In this document: in pieces, positions 33,650-42,829 of the stretch
How positions within the stretch are numbered: position 1 is the stretch's first letter
Layout: each line of letters opens with the position of its first letter
Assembly (NCBI GenBank): GCA_018381235.1
Contig: JAGZSF010000004.1
Span: 62,001-126,000, forward strand
DNA: 64,000 nt
DNA from: Collinsella sp.
GTDB lineage: Bacteria; Actinomycetota; Coriobacteriia; Coriobacteriales; Coriobacteriaceae
Reading direction: 5' to 3'
The notes under the pieces: model-generated
What the model saw: only the letters and a program-made list of their open reading frames with translations
The model's database searches: none
Told to the model about the DNA's origin: nothing
Made by a program: the position numbers and the translations under genes

Positions 33650-33748
33650 TGCTATTATTCCCCTTACCCCTGCGGAGTAGGGGGTGTTTGTTGCCCAGAT
33701 TCGAATTGGGCGATTCTGGCCACTTGGATATTGAAGGGAGGGCGTCTA

Positions 33749-34891
33749 GTGGTAAAGGCACTCAAGATCGAGATATTCCTGCTGTGCATGATTATTCTTA
33801 TCGGACTTGCCGTACGAAGCCGTCGCTCCCTGTTCTCGAGCACCCAGCAGCTTTTGTTTAGCATGCTGGGCTACACGTCTGCTGCCTACATTTTCTTCGA
33901 TATGATCTGGACGCTCTCGGACGGCGTGAGCACTCCTGTAGGCATCACGGCCAACTGGATTTCCAACGCGGTTTCGTTTTCGCTGTTCGCCATCGCGTGC
34001 CTCATTTGGTTTTTCTATTCCGAGACGATGCAGGGCTCACGGCTCCTGACCACGCCCTATAGGGTGGTACTTTTAACGTTGCCAACCGCATTGGTGGTCG
34101 TTCTGGCATTTACCAGCTACTGGACGCACGCTATGTTCTATATCGATGCGCGGGGCGTATATCGTCGCGGAGCGCTTTATATGATTCAGCCTATCGTTAG
34201 CTACTGCTACGTCATATATACGTCCTTGCATGCCTTTATTCAGGCTCGAAAAGTCGAAAGCCTGCAAAAGAAGGCCATTTATCGCACCCTCGCCTTTCTT
34301 GCGGTTCCCGCTCTGGTGGGCGGTACCTTTCAGATCGTATACTCGGTGCCTGGCCTTTGTGTCGGCATAATGATTAGCATGTTGCTGCTCTATATCATCT
34401 GCCAGGAGCAACTGATCTCGACTGACCCGTTGACTGGACTCAACAACCGCAACCGTTTTGAGACCTATATGCTGTCGCTCTTTTCAAATGTGGATCAGGC
34501 CGAAGATGTGTATCTGCTTATGATGGACGCTGACGGCTTTAAGCAGATTAACGATCGCTATGGACATGTGGAGGGCGACCATGCTCTTCAGGTAATATCC
34601 GCTGCGCTCAAAGAGGTCTGCTCGGCGTCTGGTGGCTTTATCGCGCGTTATGGTGGCGATGAGTTCGTGGTGCTCCAAAAGGCAGCGGCGGAACAGGATA
34701 TCATGCATCTGTGCGCGACAATCAACGACGAGCTCGCGCATGCCGAGGTGCCGTATGCATTGCGGATGTCCATCGGTTGCGCGCGGGTCGGCGATAGTGT
34801 TGATACCTGGCAAGACTTACTTCGCGCTGCCGATGCGGAGCTCTACCGCGTCAAGGCCGAGAAAAAGAAAGCCGGCATCCAGATACGCTAG
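33749..34891 (+). CDS. Membrane GGDEF protein, probable diguanylate cyclase
   Basis: A 380-residue protein. The N-terminal 220 residues have about six to seven membrane helices. The C-terminal part is a GGDEF domain with DPLTGLNNRNRFETY at its start and the catalytic RYGGDEF, intact. It should make cyclic di-GMP from GTP in response to a membrane-sensed signal. The GTG at 33749 is chosen because GGGAGGGCGTCTA precedes it; the frame begins at a TTG 18 bases earlier. A short hairpin, CCCCT/AGGGG at about 33661-33685, precedes it; I see no cyclic di-GMP riboswitch. No EAL protein is nearby. Confidence 0.88.
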   Translation: MVKALKIEIFLLCMIILIGLAVRSRRSLFSSTQQLLFSMLGYTSAAYIFFDMIWTLSDGVSTPVGITANWISNAVSFSLFAIACLIWFFYSETMQGSRLLTTPYRVVLLTLPTALVVVLAFTSYWTHAMFYIDARGVYRRGALYMIQPIVSYCYVIYTSLHAFIQARKVESLQKKAIYRTLAFLAVPALVGGTFQIVYSVPGLCVGIMISMLLLYIICQEQLISTDPLTGLNNRNRFETYMLSLFSNVDQAEDVYLLMMDADGFKQINDRYGHVEGDHALQVISAALKEVCSASGGFIARYGGDEFVVLQKAAAEQDIMHLCATINDELAHAEVPYALRMSIGCARVGDSVDTWQDLLRAADAELYRVKAEKKKAGIQIR

Positions 34892-34990
34892 GAAAAGGGT
34901 CGCACGCTTGCGTGCGTGGCGGCCCTCAGCTCATCGATGTATTCCATTAAGCTAAAGTGTGCAAACGCCCTCCCTAAAAAGGTGAGCTCG

Positions 34991-35926
34991 CTAGGCTTTT
35001 TTGGGTTTGTTGACGATGATGATGCCGCCGCAGACCAACAACAGGGCAACGATGACGGTAACGGGGCTCGTGCCAGCGCCCTCGCCGAGCAGCAGTGCGC
35101 TCAACAGCACGCCAAAGACCGGGTTCATAAAGCCAAAGACCGACACGCGGCTGACGGGGTTGACGGCGAGCAGGCGGGACCACAGCGAGTACGCGACGGC
35201 GGAGATAAGCGCCATGTAGATGATGAGCGCGATGGCGGGGGCGACTTCGGTGGGGGACAACGTGCCGCCCATCAAAAAGCCGATGGCGGTGAGGACCAGG
35301 CCGCCGACTAAAAACTGCCAGCCGGCAAGCAAAACACCGTCGTGCTTGCGCGAGAAGATGCCGATCAGGCAGGTCGAAAGAGCGCCCGCGACAGTGGAGG
35401 CTAGGATAAAGCCCTCGCCATCGAGCGTGAAGCCAAAGGTGCCATCTGCGCCCGAAAGGTTGACAAGCGCGACGCCGGCAAAGCCCAACACGCAGCCAAG
35501 CACCTTGGCCGTATTGAGCTTCTCGGTGTGAAATGCCAGGGCGGCAAAGAGGATTGCGAGGAAGTTGGCGCTGGCCTCGATGATGGAGCTCGACATGGCG
35601 CTGGCGCGCGAGAGGCCCAGATAGAAAAAGAAATACTGCCCGATAGTCTGGAAGAGCGACAAGACAAAGATGGGCTTGATGTCGCGCGCTTGCGGTATGA
35701 GGGGGCGGCGTTGGGCCGCGCTCATCCCAACGATAACCAGGGCGCCGGCAAGTGTGAAGCGCAAACCTGCAAAGAGTAGCTGCGAGGCGCTATCGTGCGC
35801 CGGGATACCAAACAGCTCGTAACCGATCTTGATGCAGGGGAAAGCCGACCCCCAGAGCGCGCAGCAGACGAGGCAACCCAGGATGAGTCCGGGCAGAGTG
35901 GCGAGATACGGCTTGCGGCTTTCCAT
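34991..35926 (-). CDS. EamA/DMT-family exporter
   Basis: A 311-residue ten-helix membrane protein of the drug/metabolite transporter superfamily with two EamA repeats. Conserved points include WGSAFPCIKIGYELF near 24-38, ASAMSSSIIEASANFLAIL in the first repeat and SRVSVFGFMNPVFGVLLSAL in the second. Substrate unknown; families of this type export amino acids or metabolites. The ATG at 35926 follows GGGAGAAGAACATC. It lies on the same strand as purL but after a terminator, so it has its own transcription. Confidence 0.85.
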   Translation of the reverse strand: MESRKPYLATLPGLILGCLVCCALWGSAFPCIKIGYELFGIPAHDSASQLLFAGLRFTLAGALVIVGMSAAQRRPLIPQARDIKPIFVLSLFQTIGQYFFFYLGLSRASAMSSSIIEASANFLAILFAALAFHTEKLNTAKVLGCVLGFAGVALVNLSGADGTFGFTLDGEGFILASTVAGALSTCLIGIFSRKHDGVLLAGWQFLVGGLVLTAIGFLMGGTLSPTEVAPAIALIIYMALISAVAYSLWSRLLAVNPVSRVSVFGFMNPVFGVLLSALLLGEGAGTSPVTVIVALLLVCGGIIIVNKPKKA

Positions 35927-35960
35927 GATGTTCTTCTCCCATACGCGCAAATAAAAAAGA

Positions 35961-35989
35961 ACCCGCCACCGGGCGTGCCGGTGGCGGGT
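35961..35989 (-). terminator. Terminator of purL
   Basis: On the minus strand ACCCGCCACC and GGTGGCGGGT form a strong stem (35961-35970 with 35980-35989), followed by TCTTTTTTATTTG. It is placed 38 bases beyond the purL stop. Confidence 0.85.
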
Positions 35990-36026
35990 GTTGTTACCCG
36001 AGGGGATTGTACCCGATGGGAAAGGT

Positions 36027-39000
36027 TTAAACGAAGTAGGCTACGCCGCTCTCAAAGATCGGCATGAACTTGTCGCCGGGGACATGCTCGGGCACGTTGC
36101 GGTACAGGTTGTCGCCGCGGCGCTCGGCATGGCCCATCTTGCCCAGGACACGGCCGTCGGGGCTCGTGATGCCCTCGATGGCGAGTGCGGAGCCGTTGGG
36201 GTTGACGGAGAGATCCATGCTGGGCTTGCCGTTCTCGCCCACGTACTGCGTGGCGACCTGGCCGTTGGCGATCAGCTGGGCGAGCACTTCGTCATTGGCG
36301 ACAAAGCGGCCCTCGCCGTGGCTGATGGCGACGGTGTAGGGGTCGTCCAGGCTGCACTGCGACAGCCACGGGGACAAGTTGGACGAGATGCGGGTGCGCA
36401 CCAGACGGCTCTGATGACGACCGATGGTGTTGAACGTCAACGTGGGCGCATCGGGCGTGGCGTCGACGATGTCGCCATAGGGCACCAGACCGAGCTTGAC
36501 CAGGGCCTGGAAGCCGTTGCAGATGCCCAGCATCAGGCCGTCGCGGGCCTTGAGCAGGTCGCGGACTGCCTCGGTGACTTCGGGAGCGCGGAAGAACGCC
36601 GTGATGAACTTGGCGGAGCCGTCGGGCTCGTCGCCGCCCGAGAAGCCGCCGGGGATCATGACAATCTGGCTTGCACGGATGCGGCGGGCAAGCTCGTGGG
36701 TGCTCTCGGCGACGGCCTCGGGCGTGAGGTTGTTGATCACGAAGGTATCGGCCTCGGCACCGGCGGCGCGGAAAGCGCGGGCGCTGTCGTACTCGCAGTT
36801 GTTGCCGGGGAACACGGGGATAATCACGCGCGGACGGGCAATCTTGGCGCCGCCGTACACGTGAATGTCCTTGGCGCGGAAGTCGATGGCCTCGACCTCG
36901 GGGGTCTCGCCGGCGCTGCGGTAGGCAAAGACGCCCTCGATGCCGCTCTCCCAGGTCTCCTGGAGCTCGGAGAGCTCGATGACCTCGGAGCCGGTGTCGA
37001 TGACATAGCCCTCGACGGTGGTGCCCAGGGGCTCGACGACAACGCCGTCGGCGACCTCGGGCAGCTCGGCATCCTCGGCGAGCTCGACGATAAAGCTACC
37101 GTAGAGCGGGGTGAAGAGGCTCTCCACGTCCACATCCTCGGCAAGCTCGATACCGATCTGGTTGCCGACGCACATCTTAAAGAGGCTCTCGGCGCCGCAG
37201 CCGTAGCCGGGCGTGGAGACGGCTAGGGCGTCACCGGTGGCGGTGAGCGCCTCGACGGCGTCAAATGCGGCGAGCAGCTGCTGGGCGTCGGGACGGTAGT
37301 CCTCGCCATAGGTGGCGGGGGCGATACGGACAACGCGGTGCGTCAGGCCCTTGAACTCGGGGGAGACGGCGCGGGCCGCCTTGCCTACGGAGACAGCGAA
37401 GCTGATCAGGGTCGGCGGAACGTTGAGCTCGCCGGCCTCGTCCTCAAACGAACCGCTCATGGAGTCCTTGCCGCCGATGGCGCCGGCACCCAGGTCGACC
37501 TGGGCCATGAGGGCACCCAGGACGGCAGCCATGGGCTTGCCCCAGCGCTCGGCCTCGGTGCGCAGGCGCTCGAAGTACTCCTGGAAGGAGAGGTAGGCGC
37601 GCTTGTGCTCAAAGCCGGCGGCAACGAGCTTGGCGATGGACTCGACCACGGACAGGTAGGCGCCCGCAAACTGGTCGGCCTCCATCAGATAGGGGTTGAA
37701 GCCCCATGCCATGGCACTCGCCGTGGTGGTCTCGCCGTCCACGGGGAACTTGGCGACCATGGCCGAGCTCGGGGTGAGCTGCGTCTTGCCGCCAAAGGGC
37801 ATGAGCACGGTCGCGGCGCCGATGGTGGAGTCGAAGCGCTCAGAAAGGCCCTTGTTGGAAGCGACGTTGAGGTCGGTGACGAGCGAGGTCATGCGCTCGG
37901 CGAGCGTGGTGCCGGCCCAGCTGGGCTGCCACACGCTGCGGGCACAGACGTGGGCGACCTGGTGCTTGGGCGCACCGTTGGAGTTGAGGAACTCGCGGGA
38001 CAGATCGACGATGGCGACGCCGTTCCATGCCATGCGCATGCGCGGCTCGGCGGTAACCTCGGCGATAACGGTAGCCTCCAGGTTTTCCTCGGCGGCGTAG
38101 CCCATGAACTCCTCGACGTCACCGTCGGCGACGGCGCAAGCCATGCGCTCCTGGGACTCGGAGATAGCGAGCTCGGTGCCGTCCAGGCCGTCGTACTTCT
38201 TGGTCACGGTATCAAGGTCGACATACAGGCCGTCGGCAAGCTCGCCCACGGCGACCGAGACACCGCCGGCGCCAAAGTCGTTGCAGCGCTTGATCAGACG
38301 GCAGGCATCGCCGCGGCGGAACAGACGCTGCAGCTTGCGCTCGACCGGGGCGTTGCCCTTCTGGACCTCGGCACCCGAGGTCTCGATGGACTCGGTGTTC
38401 TGGGTCTTGGAGGAGCCGGTGGCGCCGCCGATGCCGTCACGGCCGGTGCGGCCGCCCAGCAGGATGATCTTGTCGGTGGGGGCGGGGCACTCGCGACGAA
38501 CGTGGTTTGCCGGGGTAGCGCCCACGACGGCGCCGACCTCCATGCGCTTGGCCACGTAGCCGGGGTGATAGAGCTCGTTGACCTGGCCAGTGGCAAGTCC
38601 GATCTGGTTGCCGTAGCTGGAGTAGCCGGCGGCGGCGGTGGTTACGAGCTTGCGCTGCGGCAGCTTGCCCTCGAGCGTCTCGGACACGGGGACGGTGGGA
38701 TCGCCGGCGCCGGTGACACGCATGGCCTGGTACACGTAGCTGCGGCCCGACAGCGGGTCGCGGATGGCACCGCCCACGCAGGTGGCGGCACCGCCGAAGG
38801 GCTCGATCTCGGTCGGGTGGTTGTGGGTCTCGTTCTTAAACAGGAACAGCCAGTCCTGGTCCTCGCCATCGACATCGACCTTCACCTTGACGGTGCAGGC
38901 GTTGATCTCCTCGGACTCGTCAACATCGGTCATGACGCCGGTCTTCTTGAGGTACTTGGCGCCGATGGTGCCCATGTCCATGAGGCAGACGGGCTTGGCG

Positions 39001-39773
39001 TCGCGGCCGAGTTCGTGGCGCATCTCCATGTAGCGGTCGAAGGCTTGCTGCACCACGGCGTCGTCGATCGTCACGTCGTCCAGGACGGTGCCGAAGGTGG
39101 TGTGGCGGCAGTGATCGGACCAGTAGGTGTCGATCACGCGGATCTCGGTGATGGTGGGGTCGCGGTCCTCATCGCGGAAGTACTGCTGGCAGAAGGCGAT
39201 GTCCGCCTCGTCCATGGCAAGGCCGCGCTCGGAAATAAAGGCGGCAAGGCCGGCCTCGTCGAGCTCGCGGAAGCCGTCGAGCACCTCGACGGGCTGGGGC
39301 TCGGGGGTCTCCATGTACAGCGTCACGGGCAGGTCGAGCGAGGCGATGCGCGCCTCGACGGGGTTCACCACGTAGTGCTTGATGGCATCGATGGCGGCTT
39401 CGTCCAGAGCGCCCGAGATCATATAGACCGTGGCGGAGCGCACGGCGGGGCGCTCGCCCTGGCTGATGAGCTGCACGCACTCGCTGGCGGAGTCGGCGCG
39501 CTGGTCAAACTGGCCAGGCAGGAATTCGACGGCAAAGACGGCGCCATCGCTTGCGGGGAGCTCGTCGTAGGTCACATCGACCTGGGGCTCGCTAAAGACG
39601 GTCGGCACGCAGGAGCGGAAAAGCTCCTCGTCGATGCCCTCGACGTCGTAGCGGTTGATGATCCTCAGGGCCTCGATGCCCTTGATGCCGAGAATTTCGG
39701 TCAGCTCGCCCTTGAGCTGCTGAGCCTCGACGTCGAACCCGGGTTTCTTCTCCACGTAGATACGAGAGACCAT
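36027..39773 (-). CDS. purL: Phosphoribosylformylglycinamidine synthase, single-chain
   Basis: A 1248-residue FGAM synthase, which converts FGAR to FGAM with glutamine and ATP in purine synthesis. An N-terminal region, two synthetase halves and a C-terminal glutaminase are fused. KNETHNHPTEIEPFGGAAT (near 307-325) is the ATP-binding signature. The glutaminase has PVFPGNNCEYDSARAF, the nucleophilic cysteine in LMLGICNGFQALVK, and SHGEGRF. This is the large single-polypeptide form seen in clostridia, and not the PurS/PurQ/PurL split form. GGAAGGCAGGAACC precedes the ATG. No other pur gene is adjacent. No purine riboswitch was found upstream. Confidence 0.95.
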   Translation of the reverse strand: MVSRIYVEKKPGFDVEAQQLKGELTEILGIKGIEALRIINRYDVEGIDEELFRSCVPTVFSEPQVDVTYDELPASDGAVFAVEFLPGQFDQRADSASECVQLISQGERPAVRSATVYMISGALDEAAIDAIKHYVVNPVEARIASLDLPVTLYMETPEPQPVEVLDGFRELDEAGLAAFISERGLAMDEADIAFCQQYFRDEDRDPTITEIRVIDTYWSDHCRHTTFGTVLDDVTIDDAVVQQAFDRYMEMRHELGRDAKPVCLMDMGTIGAKYLKKTGVMTDVDESEEINACTVKVKVDVDGEDQDWLFLFKNETHNHPTEIEPFGGAATCVGGAIRDPLSGRSYVYQAMRVTGAGDPTVPVSETLEGKLPQRKLVTTAAAGYSSYGNQIGLATGQVNELYHPGYVAKRMEVGAVVGATPANHVRRECPAPTDKIILLGGRTGRDGIGGATGSSKTQNTESIETSGAEVQKGNAPVERKLQRLFRRGDACRLIKRCNDFGAGGVSVAVGELADGLYVDLDTVTKKYDGLDGTELAISESQERMACAVADGDVEEFMGYAAEENLEATVIAEVTAEPRMRMAWNGVAIVDLSREFLNSNGAPKHQVAHVCARSVWQPSWAGTTLAERMTSLVTDLNVASNKGLSERFDSTIGAATVLMPFGGKTQLTPSSAMVAKFPVDGETTTASAMAWGFNPYLMEADQFAGAYLSVVESIAKLVAAGFEHKRAYLSFQEYFERLRTEAERWGKPMAAVLGALMAQVDLGAGAIGGKDSMSGSFEDEAGELNVPPTLISFAVSVGKAARAVSPEFKGLTHRVVRIAPATYGEDYRPDAQQLLAAFDAVEALTATGDALAVSTPGYGCGAESLFKMCVGNQIGIELAEDVDVESLFTPLYGSFIVELAEDAELPEVADGVVVEPLGTTVEGYVIDTGSEVIELSELQETWESGIEGVFAYRSAGETPEVEAIDFRAKDIHVYGGAKIARPRVIIPVFPGNNCEYDSARAFRAAGAEADTFVINNLTPEAVAESTHELARRIRASQIVMIPGGFSGGDEPDGSAKFITAFFRAPEVTEAVRDLLKARDGLMLGICNGFQALVKLGLVPYGDIVDATPDAPTLTFNTIGRHQSRLVRTRISSNLSPWLSQCSLDDPYTVAISHGEGRFVANDEVLAQLIANGQVATQYVGENGKPSMDLSVNPNGSALAIEGITSPDGRVLGKMGHAERRGDNLYRNVPEHVPGDKFMPIFESGVAYFV

Positions 39774-39957
39774 TGGTTCCTGCCTTCCTGATCGGTTGGG
39801 CGTACGGTACGGTATGCGGCAGCGGTCGGTTTACGGGGCAAGCCTCGCGGTCGCCTTGAGCCACATGTTTGTAAACCTCACTATGATACGACAGCTCGCG
39901 GCGCGTTGAGGACGGCGAGGGTGCTACAGTGAAGCGCAAACAAGAGAAAGGCATCAC

Positions 39958-41520
39958 ATGGCATTCGTTTCGCTCGCCATCATCGCACTCGTGGCCTTTG
40001 CGAGTCCTTTTATCGCCTCGGCGATTCCCGGAAAACCCGTTCCCGAGACGGTCTTTTTGCTCGTGCTCGGCGCGGTGCTGGGACCCCATATGCTCGGCGT
40101 CATCCATGTAGATGCTGAGGTCTCGCTTGTGTCCGAGCTGGGCCTGGCCTTTTTGTTCCTGCTTGCCGGCTTTGAGATCGACCCCAAGAGCATCACGGGC
40201 GTCGAGGGGCGCTACGGCTTGGCGACGTGGGCCGTCACGTTTGGTATCGCCTGGCTTGCCGTGCGCTTTACCCCGTGGTTCTCGGTCAGTCATTTCGACG
40301 GTATCGCCGTGACGCTTGCCCTTACTTCCACGGCGCTCGGCACGCTCGTGCCCATCATGCGCGAGCGCTCGCTCACCGGCACACGCGTTGGCAATTCGAT
40401 TCTCGCGTATGGTACGTGGGGCGAGCTCGGTCCCGTGCTCGCCATGTCGGTGCTGCTGTCTGCCCGCACCGGCATCCAGACGCTCGTGATTCTTGGTCTG
40501 TTTGCTGTTGTCTGCGTGTTGCTGGCCGTGGTCCCAAGTCGTTCCAGGCGCGTCGGCAGCCGCTTCTTTTCGTTTGTCGAGGAACGCGCCGACACCACGT
40601 CGCAGACCTTCGTGCGACTGACGGTGCTCATCCTGGTCACGCTCGTGGCGTTTTCGGCCGTCTTTGACCTCGACATCGTGTTGGGTTCTTTTGCCGCTGG
40701 CTTTGTCCTGCGCTACATCATCCCCGAGGGCAACCATACGCTCGAGACCAAGCTCGACGGCCTGGCCTACGGTTTTTTGATTCCGGTGTTCTTTACCGTA
40801 TCGGGCGCAAAGATCGATCTGACGGCCGTGGCGTCGCGCCCGGGTCTGCTCCTGGGCTTTATCGTGGCGTTGTTGATTATTCGTGCCGTGCCCATTCTTA
40901 TTTCTATGAGCATTTGCCCTGCGACGCGCGATGTGTCGGCGTATGGTCGCATTACCGTGGCCCTGTACTGCACCACGGCGCTGCCGATCATCGTTGCCGT
41001 GACAAGCGTTGCCGTCAACGCGGGCGCGCTGTCGCAAGACATCGCGTCGGTTATGGTTGCCGCCGGCGCCATCACGGTGTTCTTGATGCCATTGCTCGCG
41101 CAGCTCTTCTACCGCGTGGTGGATGCTGCGCCGGTCGCCGCCGTGGCAGAAGTTGCCGAGCATCCATCCGATGCGCTCGACATCCTGCGCGCTCATCACG
41201 ACCTAGCGAGCTTGCTCGCGCGCGAGCATGAGCTGCTGACTTCGCATGGCCATGGTCGCGTATTCGAGGGCCTGCCTACGCTCGATACGATTGCCGAGCG
41301 TCTTTCCGCCGAGGCGGCGAGCGGCCACATCGATGCCCGCATCGTGGACGCTGCGCACCTGCTTGCCGATAAGACCTATGGAGACGAGGTCGACCCGTCC
41401 GAGCTGACTCCGCGCGAGCGTCGCCGCCTGGAGCGCGCCAAGCTCGCCGTGCGCGAATACCGCCGTCGCATGCTGGAGCTCTATGCAAGAGAAGAAGCCG
41501 AGGACGACGACGGCAAGTAG
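39958..41520 (+). CDS. CPA2-family cation/proton antiporter
   Basis: A 520-residue membrane protein. About twelve hydrophobic helices extend to about residue 390 and match the Na+/H+ exchanger domain (ETVFLLVLGAVLGPHMLG; LALTSTALGTLVPIM; FDLDIVLGSFAAGFVLRY). The remaining 130 residues are a charged cytoplasmic tail with no recognised TrkA-N motif. The family exchanges protons for sodium or potassium. AAAGGCATCAC precedes the ATG. The gene's stop lies 14 bases before a large repeat array. Confidence 0.88.
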   Translation: MAFVSLAIIALVAFASPFIASAIPGKPVPETVFLLVLGAVLGPHMLGVIHVDAEVSLVSELGLAFLFLLAGFEIDPKSITGVEGRYGLATWAVTFGIAWLAVRFTPWFSVSHFDGIAVTLALTSTALGTLVPIMRERSLTGTRVGNSILAYGTWGELGPVLAMSVLLSARTGIQTLVILGLFAVVCVLLAVVPSRSRRVGSRFFSFVEERADTTSQTFVRLTVLILVTLVAFSAVFDLDIVLGSFAAGFVLRYIIPEGNHTLETKLDGLAYGFLIPVFFTVSGAKIDLTAVASRPGLLLGFIVALLIIRAVPILISMSICPATRDVSAYGRITVALYCTTALPIIVAVTSVAVNAGALSQDIASVMVAAGAITVFLMPLLAQLFYRVVDAAPVAAVAEVAEHPSDALDILRAHHDLASLLAREHELLTSHGHGRVFEGLPTLDTIAERLSAEAASGHIDARIVDAAHLLADKTYGDEVDPSELTPRERRRLERAKLAVREYRRRMLELYAREEAEDDDGK

Positions 41521-41534
41521 TCGATACTCTCTCG

Positions 41535-41767
41535 GGGAAGCCGCGTCCCGCTTTGAAGGCTCGGAACGGGATGTGGTTTCCGAAACGGGGGCCGTTGGGA
41601 AACTGTGTCCCGGAATGGGCGCTCAGAGTGGGATGCAGTTTCCGCGAGAGACCCGTTGCGGAAACGGTATCCCAGAATCGGCGTTCAAAACGGGGCGCTC
41701 TTTCCGAAACATGGCCCTGAGGGAAGCTGCGTCCCGGTCTGAGTCGGGACTGCGGGACACAGCTTCC
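41535..41767. repeat. BIME-like array: eight alternating 15-mers at an exact 31-bp pitch
   Basis: The motif GGAARCYGYRTCCCG starts at 41536, 41598, 41660 and 41722 on the plus strand, and its inverse occupies 41567-41581, 41629-41643, 41691-41705 and 41753-41767. All eight copies are spaced exactly 31 bases. Each pair forms a 15-bp hairpin with a 16-base loop, and the four hairpins repeat every 62 bases. In units 1 and 2 every mismatch is a G-U pair on the plus strand, which suggests selection on, or origin from, plus-strand RNA structure. Unit 3 is degenerate. No protein gene overlaps the array. Confidence 0.85.
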
Positions 41768-41778
41768 CTTTCAAACAG

Positions 41779-41823
41779 AAGAAGGCGCGCTGCCTGCAGT
41801 TGATGCAGACGGCGCGCCTTCTT
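41779..41823. terminator. Bidirectional terminator
   Basis: AAGAAGGCGCGC (41779-41790) pairs with GCGCGCCTTCTT (41812-41823). TGCCTGCA and TGCAGA continue part of the stem inward. It lies between the convergent antiporter and SDR genes and has T-runs on the plus side. Confidence 0.75.
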
Positions 41824-41865
41824 TGTTGGACTATGTTGAGGCTGGGAGCTGAGGCTTGTGGTCCC

Positions 41866-42615
41866 TTAAGAGCGGGCGGCTCCGTCGACGGGGAGCACGG
41901 CGCCCGTGACGTAGGAGGACATGTCGCTCGCCAGGAAAACAAAGGCGTTGGCGACGTCCTCGGGCTCGCCCATGCGACCCAGCGGAATGGTGGCGATGAT
42001 GGGCTTGATGACCTCTTCGGGCAGGTTGGCGACCATATCGGTCTTGGTCACGCCGGGTGCGACGGCATTGACGCGAATGCCCATGGGGGCGAGCTCGCGC
42101 GAGAGCGACTGGACCATACCGTTGACGGCAAACTTGGACGTGGGATAGCCAACGCCGGAGGGCTGACCGTACTTGGCGACCATCGAACTCGTGGTGGTGA
42201 TGGTGCCGCCATGACCTGCCTCGGTCATGATCTTGGCGGCTGCCTGGTGACCATTAAAGACGGCGACGACGTTGAGGTCCATAACGTTGGCGAACTCCTC
42301 GGCCGTGTAGTCCAAAAGGGGCGAGCGCTGGGAGATGCCGGCATTGTTGACGACTGTATCCAAGCCGCCCATGTCGGCTGCGGCCTGGGTAAAGGCCTCG
42401 GTCACGGCTTCGAGCGAGGTGAGGTCGCAGGAGCGGCCCCAGACCTTTGCGTCGGGATAGGCGGCTGTCAGCTTCTCAACGGCCGCGTCGGCAGTCTCCT
42501 GGCGCGAGCCAAAGACGGTGACGGCAGCGCCTTCCTCGATAAAACGGCAGGCGATGGCATAGCCGATGCCGCGCGTGCCTCCGGTGACGATTGCTTTCTT
42601 GCCCTCGAGCAACAT
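41866..42615 (-). CDS. FabG-like short-chain dehydrogenase/reductase
   Basis: A 249-residue SDR enzyme. The NAD(P)-binding TGGTRGIGYA (11-20), NNAGIS (near 90-95), and the catalytic Ser with YxxxK in YPTSK are intact. The sequence is closest in style to 3-oxoacyl-ACP reductase FabG, but no fatty-acid synthesis genes surround it, so it may reduce another keto compound. The ATG at 42615 has AGAGGAAGCACC before it; the frame extends upstream to 42687 without support. Confidence 0.85.
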   Translation of the reverse strand: MLLEGKKAIVTGGTRGIGYAIACRFIEEGAAVTVFGSRQETADAAVEKLTAAYPDAKVWGRSCDLTSLEAVTEAFTQAAADMGGLDTVVNNAGISQRSPLLDYTAEEFANVMDLNVVAVFNGHQAAAKIMTEAGHGGTITTTSSMVAKYGQPSGVGYPTSKFAVNGMVQSLSRELAPMGIRVNAVAPGVTKTDMVANLPEEVIKPIIATIPLGRMGEPEDVANAFVFLASDMSSYVTGAVLPVDGAARS

Positions 42616-42768
42616 GGTGCTTCCTCTCTTCGCGGGCGGACATTCGCAGCACAGCGTAGCGGTAGCCGGAATCGGCCGCGTTTGCATATCGGTGAACGGT
42701 AGCCCGCGTTACCGATGAGCGGCTCGCGCAAATATGCTCTGCCGTTGTGCTTAGGGCAGGTGACAAAA

Positions 42769-42798
42769 GGGCTCCCGTCCCACATCGGACGGGAGCCC
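42769..42798 (-). terminator. Terminator of hom
   Basis: GGGCTCCCGTCC (42769-42780) and GGACGGGAGCCC (42787-42798) pair perfectly around a 6-base loop. On the minus strand TTTTGTC follows. Confidence 0.85.
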
Positions 42799-42829
42799 TC
42801 AAGGCGCGTATTGCTAGGCGAGCGTTGGA

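Noticed and set aside
33650..33748. Cyclic di-GMP riboswitch before the GGDEF gene
   Set aside because: Only a short CCCCT/AGGGG hairpin is present; the conserved GEMM core is missing.
37338..39791. Open reading frame of 817 codons opposite purL
   Set aside because: It is the antisense shadow of purL: composition is low in hydrophobic cores, it has no family pattern, and it exactly mirrors a conserved gene. High G+C content leaves such frames open.
39774..39957. Purine riboswitch upstream of purL
   Set aside because: No three-way junction core or conserved loops could be found in the 184-base gap.
39592..41199. 535-codon minus-strand frame across the purL start and the antiporter
   Set aside because: It is rich in Arg, His, Asp and Gln, spans two real genes on opposite strands and includes the intergenic region. 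It is a G+C artefact.
41535..41767. CRISPR array
   Set aside because: The repeats alternate orientation, are only 15 bases and diverge from each other; the spacers are related and there are no cas genes. It is a palindromic array.
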